From assembly GCA_000827325.1 (NCBI GenBank), contig KN832879.1, positions 806,001 to 870,000 of the forward strand: a DNA stretch of 64,000 nt. Reading direction: 5' to 3'. Each line of letters opens with the position of its first letter. Positions within the stretch are counted from its first letter, which is position 1. The DNA is from Oidiodendron maius Zn (taxonomy: Eukaryota > Ascomycota > Leotiomycetes > Myxotrichaceae). Below the pieces are notes generated by a model. That model did no database searches. It was not told where the DNA came from and was given only the letters and a program-made list of their open reading frames with translations. Below are positions 32,917-43,700 of the stretch, piece by piece. Position numbers and translations under genes: made by a program.

Positions 32917-34033
32917 CTATAGTATCCTTTCCACACAGCCTGGTTCGACACGCTCTAGCTCCTTGGCGATACCATTCCATACGCGTTTCTGTGCCTGCTT
33001 TGACTCTTCATCAGTGAGCCAGCTGGGAACTACATTCCTTATATCACACTAATGTTAGCGTTTACAAATGTTGTGGCATGGAATCGCTCACTCTGCGATA
33101 GTACAGGAATCAAGGAAGCACCCATGGCTCTCTTTTCCTGCAACAGCCCCATGTAGGAGTGTCCGGCTGCCGTCCTCGGCTGTCCTCCCATATTTCTCAT
33201 GCTGGGCAGCAAGGCGCTCACGGAAGGCAGGTGGTGCATTACGGCTGAGATCAGTTTTACATAGGCCGGGACACACAACATTAATGACCACTCCCGTTCG
33301 GGATACGGGCATCAAAGGCGCTAAGTGGCGGACCGCCATGATTTCGAGAAGTTTTGAGAGAGGGTATCTGGGAAACATCGCGTCAGCTTGAGTTGAAGTT
33401 AGGGAGTGCTTCGTCGAATGATTTTATGCATTAATGGCGATCATACGTTTTAAGGCCCACCATGTCTTCAGCATCCATCTTTCCCATCGGATCATCCTTG
33501 ACACTGTCCCAGTCTTCCTTGAAATCGAAACCCACTCTACTCGTGATGATGACCAGATGAGGCAAGATACCAAATTTCTGCGCACCTTCGCTCATCTTAG
33601 GCAGCAACATCACTCCGAGGAGGAAGGTGCTGTATACATTGACTGTGAGAGGCACAATGTGTCCTTCGGCTAGCACCCTCTGGGCCATAGCGACACCCGC
33701 ATTTTCAATTAATGCATCGATGCGATCCAGTTCTGCAATGACCTTCTTCGCAAATGCTTTGACCGACGCATAGCTTGATAGATCTAGTGCCCACACCTCA
33801 GCTACGTTGGACTTTCCAGTTGCAGCCTCAATCTCTGCCTTGGCTGTCTCGCCAGCAGGGACATTTCGGACACCCATGATGACCTTTGCGGCACCGAGGT
33901 TGACCAGATGCTTGGCTGCCTCTAAACCCAAGCCAGTATTAGCTCCTGTAACGATGTAAGTGCCGCCTGAGCATGTCTCAGTCGTGACGAAGAGAGGCAG
34001 GTTGCGGGGCTGTGTGGGAACTACGTCCGTCAT
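32917..34033 (-). CDS. Short-chain dehydrogenase/reductase, retinol-dehydrogenase-like
   Basis: Three exons, 34033-33447, 33367-33092 and 33037-32917, close in phase to 327 residues. Motifs: cofactor site TYIVTGANTGLGLEAAKHL, R of VIMGVRN (NADP preference), DLSSYASV, ENAGVA, the VNVYSTF helix, IITSRVG and catalytic YPLSK, then NVVCPGLCKTDLSR. The C-terminus (VPSWLTDEESKQAQKRVW) is the closing helix common in this fungal group. A cytosolic or microsomal oxidoreductase acting on a carbonyl or alcohol. The neighbouring amidohydrolase, decarboxylase-like and GST genes hint at catabolism or detoxification. Confidence 0.88.
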
Positions 34034-34717
34034 GGTGAGATTTGTAGTTGTTCACAGGGACGAGAAAATTCTTGATCGAAAAAAAAAATCAAAATTCCAG
34101 AAGCGTGTTTGTTGTACGTATAAGTAGCTCGGCTTGTTTTGAGTTTCGAGGAGGAGAGTGTCCTCCTTTATATGCTCTGAGTAGCACTAGGATTTTAAGA
34201 CCACGGCCCATAATAGTCGCGTTCATTTTCGTGCGGAGTTTAGTAAAATCCGGGACAAGAAACAAAGTCGGGACAATGCTCTATGATTAGAAACTTAACT
34301 TGCGTGAAGTTGAAGATTTAGCATTTAGATGGACGCTGAGAAAGTCCGAGATTCACTCCAACCAATAGGAGAGTGGTTTCCTAATTAGGCAATCGCCGCC
34401 CCCCGCTTCGTGACCTTGCCACTTTTGCGATTTCATACTCTGAAGTACATCACAGAAATAAATGATTATAATATAACCAAACACCTGTATATACATGAGA
34501 AGCGTTTGATTTTAACAATTTATCACTTTTCAGCCTTCGTACGACTAGATCGATTACTGCACATTCGAATGTCAGAATTAATTACAAAGTACAAGCAACA
34601 CGTTTGAAATTTGAAGTCAGGGAATGAAAATGTAATTTATTCTCCTGAATGAATAAAGTAATAGTTGTGTACATATAGATGAATATAATTACTCAACATA
34701 ACAATTTCGTTCAGATT
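34034..34717. other. Intergenic, AT-rich
   Basis: This region, between two genes on the minus strand, serves as promoter of the SDR and 3' flank of the amidohydrolase. No gene is seen. Confidence 0.4.
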
Positions 34718-35884
34718 CTAAGATCTGTCGACTTCAGTTCCGCCGCACCACACCCGACGAATTGAACGCGTCGCTCGAATGTCCAGGAGAGGATTGTCAG
34801 CTAAGAGAACTAAATCGGCACGTTTGCCAACCTCAATAACTCCACGATCATCTAAGCGGAAATGCTGAGCAGGCAGTGAAGTTCCCGCCTGCAGCGCATC
34901 AGCAGTTGACAAACCCGCGTCAACCAGAAGCTCCAGTTCGTGGTGAAAGGAGTCACCATGGAGAACCTTAAAAGAAAACCCGGGCCCTGAGTGGGAGTCT
35001 GTTCCAGCCAAGATAGGAACTCCAGCCCGATACATCGCCGTTACTGACTCACGCGCGTGCTCGTACTTCCTTCCCTGTCTATTGGGATTTCCCCTCCTGG
35101 CCTGTATTATAGCCCAAAAGATACTTGGGCGTAGTAGTAAGAGGCCAAAAAGAGCGCCAAAACTTGGGGATTTCATTAGTGCTTCCATCATGGTCAGGGT
35201 TGGAACTGAGACTCGCTTTTCAGCAACCATACTTTTCACTATCTTGTCGTCGACGGGCTTGTCGAGAGGCGCGTGTGTGAGCACGTCTGCCTGTGCCTCT
35301 AAAGCCATAGAGAACGGGGTATAAGCTGATGCATGGGCGATGACCAGTAAATTCTGCTCGTGAGCAGCGGTGACTAGAGCATTGAGTGTTTCCTGGTCGG
35401 GTCCGGGGACGTCGGCGATAATTTTGATATAATCTGCGCCCTCGGAGACTCGGTTTGCAACAAATTGTTTAGCATCATTCGGGCCAGATACCAGAACCTC
35501 TTTGGGGATGGGAAGGATGCGACTGTGTATGCTTCCGTCGCAAGTCGCTGGGACGCCGGGGCTTCGGATGTCTGTGAGTCCACTCCGTCCACGAAGAGCT
35601 TTGAGTTTGGAGGCAGGCCATGTTGCCATATCGAGGCCAGTTGTAACTCCGTATTTGGCCATTTGACGAAGGTCATTCTCGTCTTGGAGATGAATATGAG
35701 CATCAATAAATCCTGGAAGAAGAAAACCCCCATTACAATCAACCTCCTCTGCTCCATCGCCATCCCCTCCAATCACCCCACCATCAATAGTTACGGTGCT
35801 CGGTTCGCCAAAGCGATTCCCATCGAAGATTCGTACATTTTTGAGGGCGACTCTGGCCTTTACAAGCTTTGGTAGGGAAGCCAT
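34718..35884 (-). CDS. Metal-dependent amidohydrolase (imidazolonepropionase/prolidase-like group)
   Basis: A single exon codes 388 residues. Amidohydrolase superfamily features in order: N-terminal beta strand ALKNVRIFDG, GFLLPGFIDAHIHL with the first HxH pair, YIKIIAD with the lysine that is usually carboxylated, VIAHAS and LTHAPLD histidines, ILAGTDSH with the catalytic Asp, and the end GVIEVGKRADLVLLADNPL. The family hydrolyses amides, cyclic amides or peptidyl bonds and includes mycotoxin-degrading amidases. No signal peptide, so cytosolic. Substrate unknown. Confidence 0.9.
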   Translation of the reverse strand: MASLPKLVKARVALKNVRIFDGNRFGEPSTVTIDGGVIGGDGDGAEEVDCNGGFLLPGFIDAHIHLQDENDLRQMAKYGVTTGLDMATWPASKLKALRGRSGLTDIRSPGVPATCDGSIHSRILPIPKEVLVSGPNDAKQFVANRVSEGADYIKIIADVPGPDQETLNALVTAAHEQNLLVIAHASAYTPFSMALEAQADVLTHAPLDKPVDDKIVKSMVAEKRVSVPTLTMMEALMKSPSFGALFGLLLLRPSIFWAIIQARRGNPNRQGRKYEHARESVTAMYRAGVPILAGTDSHSGPGFSFKVLHGDSFHHELELLVDAGLSTADALQAGTSLPAQHFRLDDRGVIEVGKRADLVLLADNPLLDIRATRSIRRVWCGGTEVDRS

Positions 35885-36668
35885 GATCTATTGTGCTCCA
35901 GGAAAGTAGTTCTCTCTCTCAAGACCAGTATCTGTGTAGAAGTGAAGTGCTTGTTTATTAAGAGATAGGCATGGTGTAAGCTTACGCTCCTGTATTTATC
36001 CACAATGCCCATGACTTTGGCTTCGGTACCACCAGAAGGACCTTTGGTCCATTATACCGTACGCAGTAATGCGCAGTGTATGCTGAAGAATCTCATTGGA
36101 TGCATTGCTGCCGGGTTGGTTCGATTGCACATTGCTGCACTAAATGCCAACAAACCGTTCCACATTCTACCGGTAGGGAATTAATCTCAATCCATGATCG
36201 GAACTCGGTGGTGTTGCTATAAACAACAGTCCAGAGTGGTGGGACGCCGATGTGGTTACTGAGTTCGGACTAGTACCTAAAGGACGGAAGAAACTAAAAG
36301 CCGAAATATGAAATGAGGCACAGTGAGGTGTATTTCACATGACCTCAGCTCCTCGAAGGTCCAGTAGGAGAGGCTGTACGACGCTTAGTGCAAGGCACGA
36401 ATTCTGAGAAAGAAACTAGTCATCCTGTTAGATAATTCTCTGCTCCCTGCAGTGGCATTTGGTATAGTACACATTGTTGGGTCGCAAAGTATTATTCGTC
36501 GAAGCCAAGCCGTGCCAGGATCGAGGTGGGACCGGGCACACACTTTATAAGTTCATTCGTGAATTATTAACAGTCTAGGTGAAGTATAATGTGCCCATAT
36601 GCACGCCACACCGCACCATAGTTTTGGAAAGCGGGTCCAAATACAGTGAGATCTTATATACTCAAGAC
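35885..36668. other. Intergenic, 0.8 kb
   Basis: It contains the promoter of the amidohydrolase and the 3' flank of the decarboxylase-like gene. No gene is supported. Confidence 0.4.
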
Positions 36669-37726
36669 CTATAGTTTGCAGCTATCCAGGTTGCCCAGTA
36701 GTTTTCTCGCATTCCCGAACAATATCGCTCTCCTCTCTTCTTTACCCCAAATTCTTTCCATCTCGGCTGCCATTCGCGTAGCAAGCATGGCAACAGCCGG
36801 CTGGGGCGTAAAAGGATAGTCACTGCCATATAATAGTCTATCCGTCCCGACGTATCTCAGCAGTCCCCAAATTTGATCTGGGAAAGGACACCCGGCGAGA
36901 TCAAAATAAAATTGATGTGCAAACGCATCTTTAACCTCTTGACTTGATAATGTCCGAGAACCCCCGATTAGAGATGAAAATGCAGTGAAGCGCTCGATTA
37001 TGGGCGGAAGTGCAGCTCCAGCGTGGGGGATTATAAACGTGATATGAGGGCAGCGAGCGATGGTGCCACTCAGAAAGAGACTTATGACGGCGCGAACTGT
37101 GTCGAACATGAACTCAAACATTGGATTTGGGAACTGCGTTAATGTTGCTGCCGGAGTTGGGCCATGTCCGTGGCATGATTTCATGCATGGCGACGTTGGA
37201 TGGATAAACACCTTTGCACGGCGGCGGTTCAGCTCATCAAATATTCTATCCAGGGATGGGTCGCCAAGATAAGTTCCGTGGTGATTGGTCTCGATCGTAA
37301 CTCCCTCGGCCTTGAGGGTGTCTAAAGCATATGCAATTTCTTTGAGCGTGTCTTCAACGTTTGGCAGAGGCAGGGAGGCCCAGAATCCTAGCGAGGAGTG
37401 CTGAGAGCGTAATTTTGCCGCATAGTCATTGCACTGGCGTGTGAGAATCCGCGCAGCCGCATCGTCCCCAGGCGTGAGGGATGTACCCGGCGAGCTGATA
37501 GATAGAATGGACTTGCTAATGTTGAGCTTTTTCATCAAGTCTAAATGAGATTCCACGCTCCATTCCTGAAGACAAGTTAGATTTACCTCTGGTCCATGTT
37601 GAAGGCCAGAGTTACTGGGATTCCCGGCATGTGGTCCGGATTTTTATGACCCCGTTTTTCCAATTCCTCGCGATAGAATTTGGGAATGAAGTGGGCGTGA
37701 GTGTCAATACGTTCTTCGAAATTCAT
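36669..37726 (-). CDS. ACMSD-family amidohydrolase, like 6-methylsalicylate decarboxylase
   Basis: Two exons, 37726-37616 and 37565-36669, close in phase to 335 residues. The metal site is RIDTHAHFIP (HxH), KVFIHPTS, FIIPHAGAALP and LLYGSDYPF with the Asp. The junction IP-EWSVESHLDLM, LGFWASLPLP and the SISSPGTSL stretch match amidohydrolase-2 enzymes of the 6-methylsalicylate / gamma-resorcylate decarboxylase group, which remove CO2 from aromatic acids using zinc or manganese. No polyketide synthase is present in the window, so a catabolic role is as likely as a biosynthetic one. The ATG at 37726 places the HxH motif at the usual position. Confidence 0.87.
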
Positions 37727-38356
37727 GTTGTTGTCTTGACCGAATTAATATACGTGGGGAGTTCAAGGAGATTCCTCTTACACGAAGAAATTTATAGATT
37801 CTAGCGATTTCAACCCGAACTTAATACGAGTCCCTCAGTCGTGTGCCACCTTGCCCACCAGCCGGCTCCGGATATCCGAAAACTGTCAAAATATGGCGCG
37901 CTGTTCCCGGTGTTGCATGCGACCGGACACCTGACTGGGGATGTTCCGCGGAGCGACGTTTAGATATATAGTAACTCGTGATCCGTATGGGTTTGGTCCT
38001 TGCGCAGATAATGTGCTTTAACATGATCTCCTCATCATAGAGGATCGTCGTGTTGGAGTTAGCAGTTCACTTCCCTGCTACGTGGCGTCCAGGTGTCACC
38101 TGAGCTACCACGTGACATATTTCTCCCGTGACTGAATCGTTCCTGGAGAGTTCCCTGCCGATCCAGCTCCACATCCGGTGCTGCTTCAGAATGGCGCTTG
38201 CCGAATCGATTTCAAGTCGTCATCAACTTCTGAAATACGGAAGATTGCTTACTGATTCCCATTCCCAGGCGTGTCTCAAAGCTACTTTGCTGCTCAACTC
38301 TTCCGATCTTTGTTATTCCCTCTTTTTTTCAAGTTCGGAAACACGACGCCAACATA
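37727..38356. other. Intergenic between outward-pointing units
   Basis: It separates the decarboxylase-like gene from the kinase exon on the other strand. It would have been the promoter of the kinase. No gene is seen. Confidence 0.4.
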
Positions 38357-38609
38357 ATGCCGATATGTAGTAGACCTTCGGTATTTTACGGGCTCAGATC
38401 TCTGCGGCATATATCTGCCACTGCAACAAGCTTCAAAATGATAAGGCGTGCCTGTGCATCTCAAGTACATCTTGGATGCGATTCACCTTCAACAATCAAT
38501 CCTACCTTGCGAATCGAAGAAGAAGTGACCCCTGGTTACGAGCCTACATCTTTCTATCCACTAAACCCCGGGGTTATTTTGGGCGACAGATATAAAGCTC
38601 TGGCAAAGT
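38357..38609 (+). pseudogene. Relic first exon of an SRPK-type protein kinase
   Basis: The frame from about 38357 reads like the 5' exon of fungal SR-protein kinases: a basic FYGLRSLRHISATA opening, then RIEEEVTPGYEPTSFYPLNP followed by GVILGDRYKALAK, just before where the Gly-rich ATP loop should begin. A good 5' splice site (GTAAGC) stands at 38610. No glycine loop, catalytic loop or any other kinase exon follows; a SnoaL-like gene starts at 38789. So the kinase body has been lost or replaced. The reading is by family pattern recognition and covers about 35 diagnostic residues. Confidence 0.65.
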
Positions 38610-38788
38610 AAGCGCCTGTGCCTTCAATTCTGACACCCTCTGGTGGCGACACCACGATAAAATTCGCCACCCAAAATGACGTTTCATTCGATATCCAGGG
38701 CATAAGCCTTTCACGGTCCGGGATTGAATAATCACTGATCACTGAATTATCGTTGTTTCAAAGGGAATCGCCTTTTAGCTAGAAAACC

Positions 38789-39343
38789 ATGGCTGCAGCT
38801 GGTCAACCAACTCTCCAAGAGAGAAACAAGCAAATTGTTGCGAGATACTCCGAAGAGTTCTGGGGAAAGTGTAATCCAGATATCGTGGACGAGCTTTGCT
38901 CTGATGACTTTGTGTCCAACTATCCCATGCATGGCCGACGAGAAGGCAAAGAGGAGGCAAAGAAAATGCTCCCCGAATTCAAAGAAGTCAGTACTTATTC
39001 AGGAAAAATGTGTCAGTACATTAATGTATCACTCCAGGCGTTCTCAAATGTATTATTCCATCCATACGGGCCAATACCTATGATTACTGAAGAGGACTAT
39101 GTCGTGACGCGATGGATAGGTGGCGGAAAACACACGGGCGTCGCGTTTGGCGACCTTCCGGCCGGTCAGCTGGAGCAAGCCAATACCGGAAAGGAAATTT
39201 TGTTTTCCGGCACGACGATATTTACTTTAAGAGATGGTAAGATCGTGGAGGAAACTGGCGAAGAAGGTGCTTTGACCGCTCTCCAGCAGCTGGGGACTGT
39301 TGCCTTCCCAGTCCTTCGAGTGGGGTATACAAGGCAAATATGA
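38789..39343 (+). CDS. SnoaL-like (NTF2-fold) protein
   Basis: Open throughout, but best read with a 51-nt in-frame intron at 38987-39037 (GTCAGT...CCAG), giving 167 residues. Removal joins MLPEFKE to AFSNVLFHPYG, which restores the usual family spacing. Family features: QERNKQIVARYSEEFWGKCN, DDFVSNYPMHGRREG, DYVVTRWIGGGKHTGVAFGDLP, GTTIFTLRDGKIVEE. SnoaL-like proteins are small cone-shaped folds that act as polyketide cyclases, isomerases or hydratases, or serve as ligand-binding proteins. It lies right after the kinase relic, between the decarboxylase-like and GST genes. Confidence 0.85.
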   Translation: MAAAGQPTLQERNKQIVARYSEEFWGKCNPDIVDELCSDDFVSNYPMHGRREGKEEAKKMLPEFKEVSTYSGKMCQYINVSLQAFSNVLFHPYGPIPMITEEDYVVTRWIGGGKHTGVAFGDLPAGQLEQANTGKEILFSGTTIFTLRDGKIVEETGEEGALTALQQLGTVAFPVLRVGYTRQI

Positions 39344-41770
39344 AATGACGGGTTTTGGATATCTTAAATGTTAACAAACAACTAATATCGTTACAGTAAC
39401 ATTCGAATCTAGCTTCAGTCTAAACTCTATATGTTTTTGCCTTCGTACTCTTAGCTTGCTAAGAGAAGAAGGAGCTTCGAAGAGCTTACCAGAAGCTTCA
39501 ACAAGTTACCTAAAACATGGTATAAATTAGTCCGTTCCGGAACAAAAAAATTGAAATCCCTGCTTTCGTTAAAAATTTCTTGTCAAGGAACCGCCCCTTC
39601 AAGCATGAATTCAGGCCTACCAGTCTATATCCTTATGGATTGATCCTTCAAATCCCTTCAATCCTTTCATTCCTTTATATAAATTCTTTTAATTCGAATC
39701 ACACCATGCTCCTTGCCTAGCATAAGACGAGTACACGAATGTACCGAGCACTGTGGGAAAGGAGGCTTTTCGGCTGACATGGCGGATGCCTAAGGATAAC
39801 CTTGAGTCATCTCTTAAGGGAGCTACCATTGGATTTTGACTGGAAAGCGCACTTCTGATTGCTTTTCCGGGACCTGCGTAATGAAGTCACCTAAGGGTGA
39901 GGGCAAGAATTGCCGAGTTGCCCTTCACCTGTGTTCTGCCTCGCACGAAGCCTCTGCGAGGCTGTATTTATAGTGCAAAGTCATGCATATTTGCTAATTG
40001 GATAATATTCCAAAGCCTCGCGGTTGGTGCAGAAATTGTGTGGTTTTTCTAGTCATCAGGTCACCATTCTAAGAGTGCCAAAACGCGGGGCGTGCTAGCC
40101 GATGCAACGCGCAGCAAGCAAAGCGTCCTCAGAAGTCAACTACGAGTAGCTTTAGCCTTGTCGTAAGCCTTGAAATTCTGGTGGCTTACTAGCCACAGAA
40201 TAGGGCTAATAGGTCGAAAGAGGGGTTAAATGATAGCCCATAAAGATTAAGAAAGCCACAACTAGGTTCTTTTTTTTAAAAAATTAATTTAAAAAAAGAA
40301 AATATTGACCAGGTCCTAGGGCTTCGGGCACATTTACACATACTACACATCTGCCTATTAGGCTGCCTACCGGTGTCTATAAGGTAACCAGGCGGGAGCC
40401 TATTTGGTGACTCAATTGAGTGTATAGTGTTGAGCATAAAAGGCTCTAGTTCTCCTGAATCTCTTCTTACTTTAGTTGTCTCTGCATCACTCAATATAAC
40501 ACTGAGTTTCACCTTAATTCCTGACTACGACCTGTGCACTATGTGACCTCAGCACAAGAAAATGTATAGCTGTTTAGATTAGATATATAATTCTAAATTT
40601 TCATAGATAAAAGTATCCCTCAAGAAGTACTGCTTGTTGGGAGTCCATTCTACGATATTCTCTGCCTTCACTGCATTTACATAGTGGTTGCCTCCTATCA
40701 CTTCTAAATACCCTTCTCTTTCAGCTTGTGAAATTCCCTTTGGCCCTTTGCACCCAAAATACTTTGCTGTCTCGTCCGCACAACATCCCAATAGGGAATT
40801 GATTAGCCACAAGCTCGAGTACAGGATGGGTACTTGAGCCGTTGAGCAGTCGTACTTTGTCCAGAGCCATTTCCAATGCTCTTGCTGCACCGTCAATGTT
40901 GTAGATCTCCGCTAACCGAATGTTTGAAGCTCTTCCCCGACTGCAGAACATGGAAATAGAAAATTATGGAGGAAAGCGTTTGATTCATTTCAAAACAAAC
41001 ACTGAAGGTGTCTGGCTTAGGGTTGTCTCCAAGATGCCGCTAGCGCTAGTTCTGCAGGATTTGGAATACTGTCCTAATTCGGCAACTGTACTCTTTCTGC
41101 CGAGAACCCTGAACTCGACGATATTCTGGAACAACTTTGTAATGTGGCGTCTGGCTGCTCGTATAGCCTCAGTTGTACCCTCAGTACGCATGTGTAGAAT
41201 TAGATCATAGAACTGTGTCTTTCTAAGCAAGCGGTCTAGAACTTGGGTATTTGCACATCATTGCCACCCTACTCCCTGAAATATCTTTGTCATGTGGGGA
41301 ATCCAGACTAGAGGTGGGAACTGTACTAATCACCAATAATATGTTTATTTAGCCAATAACTATATTGTTATAATCGGGATGCGTTGGCCGCGTCGCTTGC
41401 TTGTTACTATATGCGTAGATTACAGTGGGATGGAGAGAAGACCAGCATCAGGGGTTGTTTCCGGATACCCGCCCCGAAGGTGACGGCGGCACTCAATGGA
41501 CGGAGAGTAGCACCGTTCGTACCATCATATTTGTAAATAAAACATCTAGAGCTCCAATTACTAAGCAAACTGCATGGTGATGCGCTTCTGCTTTTTAAGA
41601 CATGCACCACGCCGCACACGCATAACTGTTTGTGTATATAGATGCGTCTTTCGACACCCGTCGGTAGACATGGACTTAAGAGACTTTCCACAAGCATACT
41701 TTCAAAGTTACATCTATCATCAACATCTAAGGAAAACAAAATTCAAGACAAAATTAGAAGGGAAGAAGAG
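39344..41770. other. Gene-poor 2.4 kb with an unresolved minus-strand patch
   Basis: No firm gene. An AT-rich near-palindrome (T and A runs) lies at about 40270-40300. Three minus-strand frames at 40579-41230 (for instance 40985-41230 and 40579-40896) sit next to each other in different phases and have protein-like composition, but match no family I know. They could be exons of an unknown gene or decayed coding sequence. Confidence 0.35.
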
Positions 41771-42614
41771 ATGGCTGCACAGGAAATTGATTTCTATTCC
41801 CATCGTCAGTGTTACCAAATTGTGCCCCGCCAGAATCCTAACTAACTATTATTGGTACAGGCGAGGGACCAAACCCGTGGAAGAATGTGATCATTTTTGA
41901 AGAGCTGGGAATACCATATAAGGCAACTTATCTCGATTTTGGGCCTAACAAGGGTGGTGTTGAACACGAAGACTTCTTGAAAAAGAACCCAGCTGGTCGA
42001 GTTCCGTGGATCAAGGACCCTGCAACTGGTGTGTTCAATACTCTCTCTTCATGTTCGAGCCAGGGCTGATGTATAAATAGGAATTGAACTTACCGAATCA
42101 AATCTCGTCAGCCAGTATCTGGTAGAACAGCACGACAAGATTGGTATCTTCAGCGTTAGGGGTGCTCAAGATGAGTGGCTTGTCAAGCAGTGGCTAGGCT
42201 TCCAAGCCGCTTCTCAGGGACCAATTTTTGCTCAGGTGAGATATTTTACAGTGGGTTATCTGTGAATATAAATCTAATTAATTCTACTAGGCTTTAATCG
42301 CTCAACATATCCTAAAAAATCCGGAATCCACAAAGCATTTCCAAGCTCTCGTCAAGCGAACCATCGCCACTGTTAACCGCGCATTGGAAGGAAAAGAGTA
42401 TCTCGTGGGTGGAAAAATTACATTGGCCGATCTTTCCTTCGTTCCTTGGGATCTGGCTCTGGACGTTATTTTGATGGGTGATGCTGAGACAGCTACTGCA
42501 GAACAGCGCGCGAAAGTGTGGCCCAACTGGTCTGCTTGGCATAACAGGCTCGTGCAGCGACCTGCTGTCCAAAAGATGATTACTATCCAGAAGCAAGTTC
42601 AGGGAAAGAACTAG
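41771..42614 (+). CDS. Glutathione S-transferase, Ure2p/GTT-like fungal group
   Basis: Four exons, 41771-41804, 41861-42028, 42081-42235 and 42291-42614, close in phase to 226 residues. The thioredoxin-like half shows EIDFYSHREGPNPWKNVII, FEELGIPYKATYLDF, NPAGRVPWI with the cis-Pro, and TGIELTESNLVSQYLVE with the Glu-Ser that holds the gamma-glutamyl group. The helical half has EWLVKQWLGFQAASQGP and LVGGKITLADLSFVPW with the N-capping box (S/T-x-x-D). It likely conjugates glutathione to electrophiles or acts as a peroxidase or reductase in the cytosol. Confidence 0.92.
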
Positions 42615-43700
42615 TACATTGCAAAGAAATTTGAATTAAATTTTCTTCAGATATTATGAGGTTCATTAATGAAGAGTAATATATTTGTTTAGAAAAATTC
42701 TGGGTAAGCTAGCCTTTCGAAGGTTAAAGAACCTTTAATTCGAGTGATCGAAAGAAAGGAAATATTTAAATAAGATCTGTAAACCAAACGGGATTGTCTC
42801 ATTGGAAATGCATCAGTTTTCATTACAAGGCGAGAATGTACCCAGCCATGTCTCTTTGTTTCGCACTTATTTAACCAAAATGACCATATTCTGCTCCATA
42901 CTTTATTTATCGTCGATAGAAGTGATTCATGTACAATTCCTATTGAAACGGTCTATAGCCATGCTGTGCAGTAAATTTCATATCTGTAGTCGGGTTACAT
43001 CCTTCCGACACCAATGTGAAGGACGCTATGGGTATTAATGAAATACATTTACATTCACTAAGTGCCACGCAAGAAGACTTTAACACTCCATGGTATTCAT
43101 ATCTCGAGCTATTTCATTTTTCTTCGATGATACCTTTGGCAAGTTCCGGCACCTCTCCGAGAAAATATGATGGGAATTGCTACTGACATCGTTGCTAGTG
43201 AGCGGAGCGATAAATTACTCTACAAGCTCAGTCTTGTGCTTCGACTTTATCCAAGCAACACTGGTAGTACAAGCACCTTTCTGCTGATATATGGAAAATC
43301 ATGGGAAGCAGAAATTATCTATGTTGACAGCGAACGGTACAAGGTAAGGCACTCCGTCTAGTATCGATACGATCATACAAAGGCGTATTATTATCATCCA
43401 CACCGCGAGGCACTTCTGATGTGTAAGAAGTGTACTTTAGAACTAAATTGTAGGTGCTTGATTCTTTCAATTCCTTGATATGGATAGAATTCTCCTCAGT
43501 TACAACTCCTTTGTAAAGCGCCAATGAGGGGTTTCTAGTTGAATATTTATCGGATATTGCTTAGGAATCATGGCGGTGTAACTTCTTTCCACTAACATCA
43601 GGTCCTGTCAATTTGGACCAGCGGCTCAGCACGATACTTCCCTGTTCGATGTAAAAATTGAGACAAGATAGTTTTAATTTTGCTTAATAGTATTCAACGG
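42615..43700. other. Intergenic between convergent genes, 1.1 kb
   Basis: AT-rich, with no supported gene; frames such as 43167-43361 lack motifs. Confidence 0.45.
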
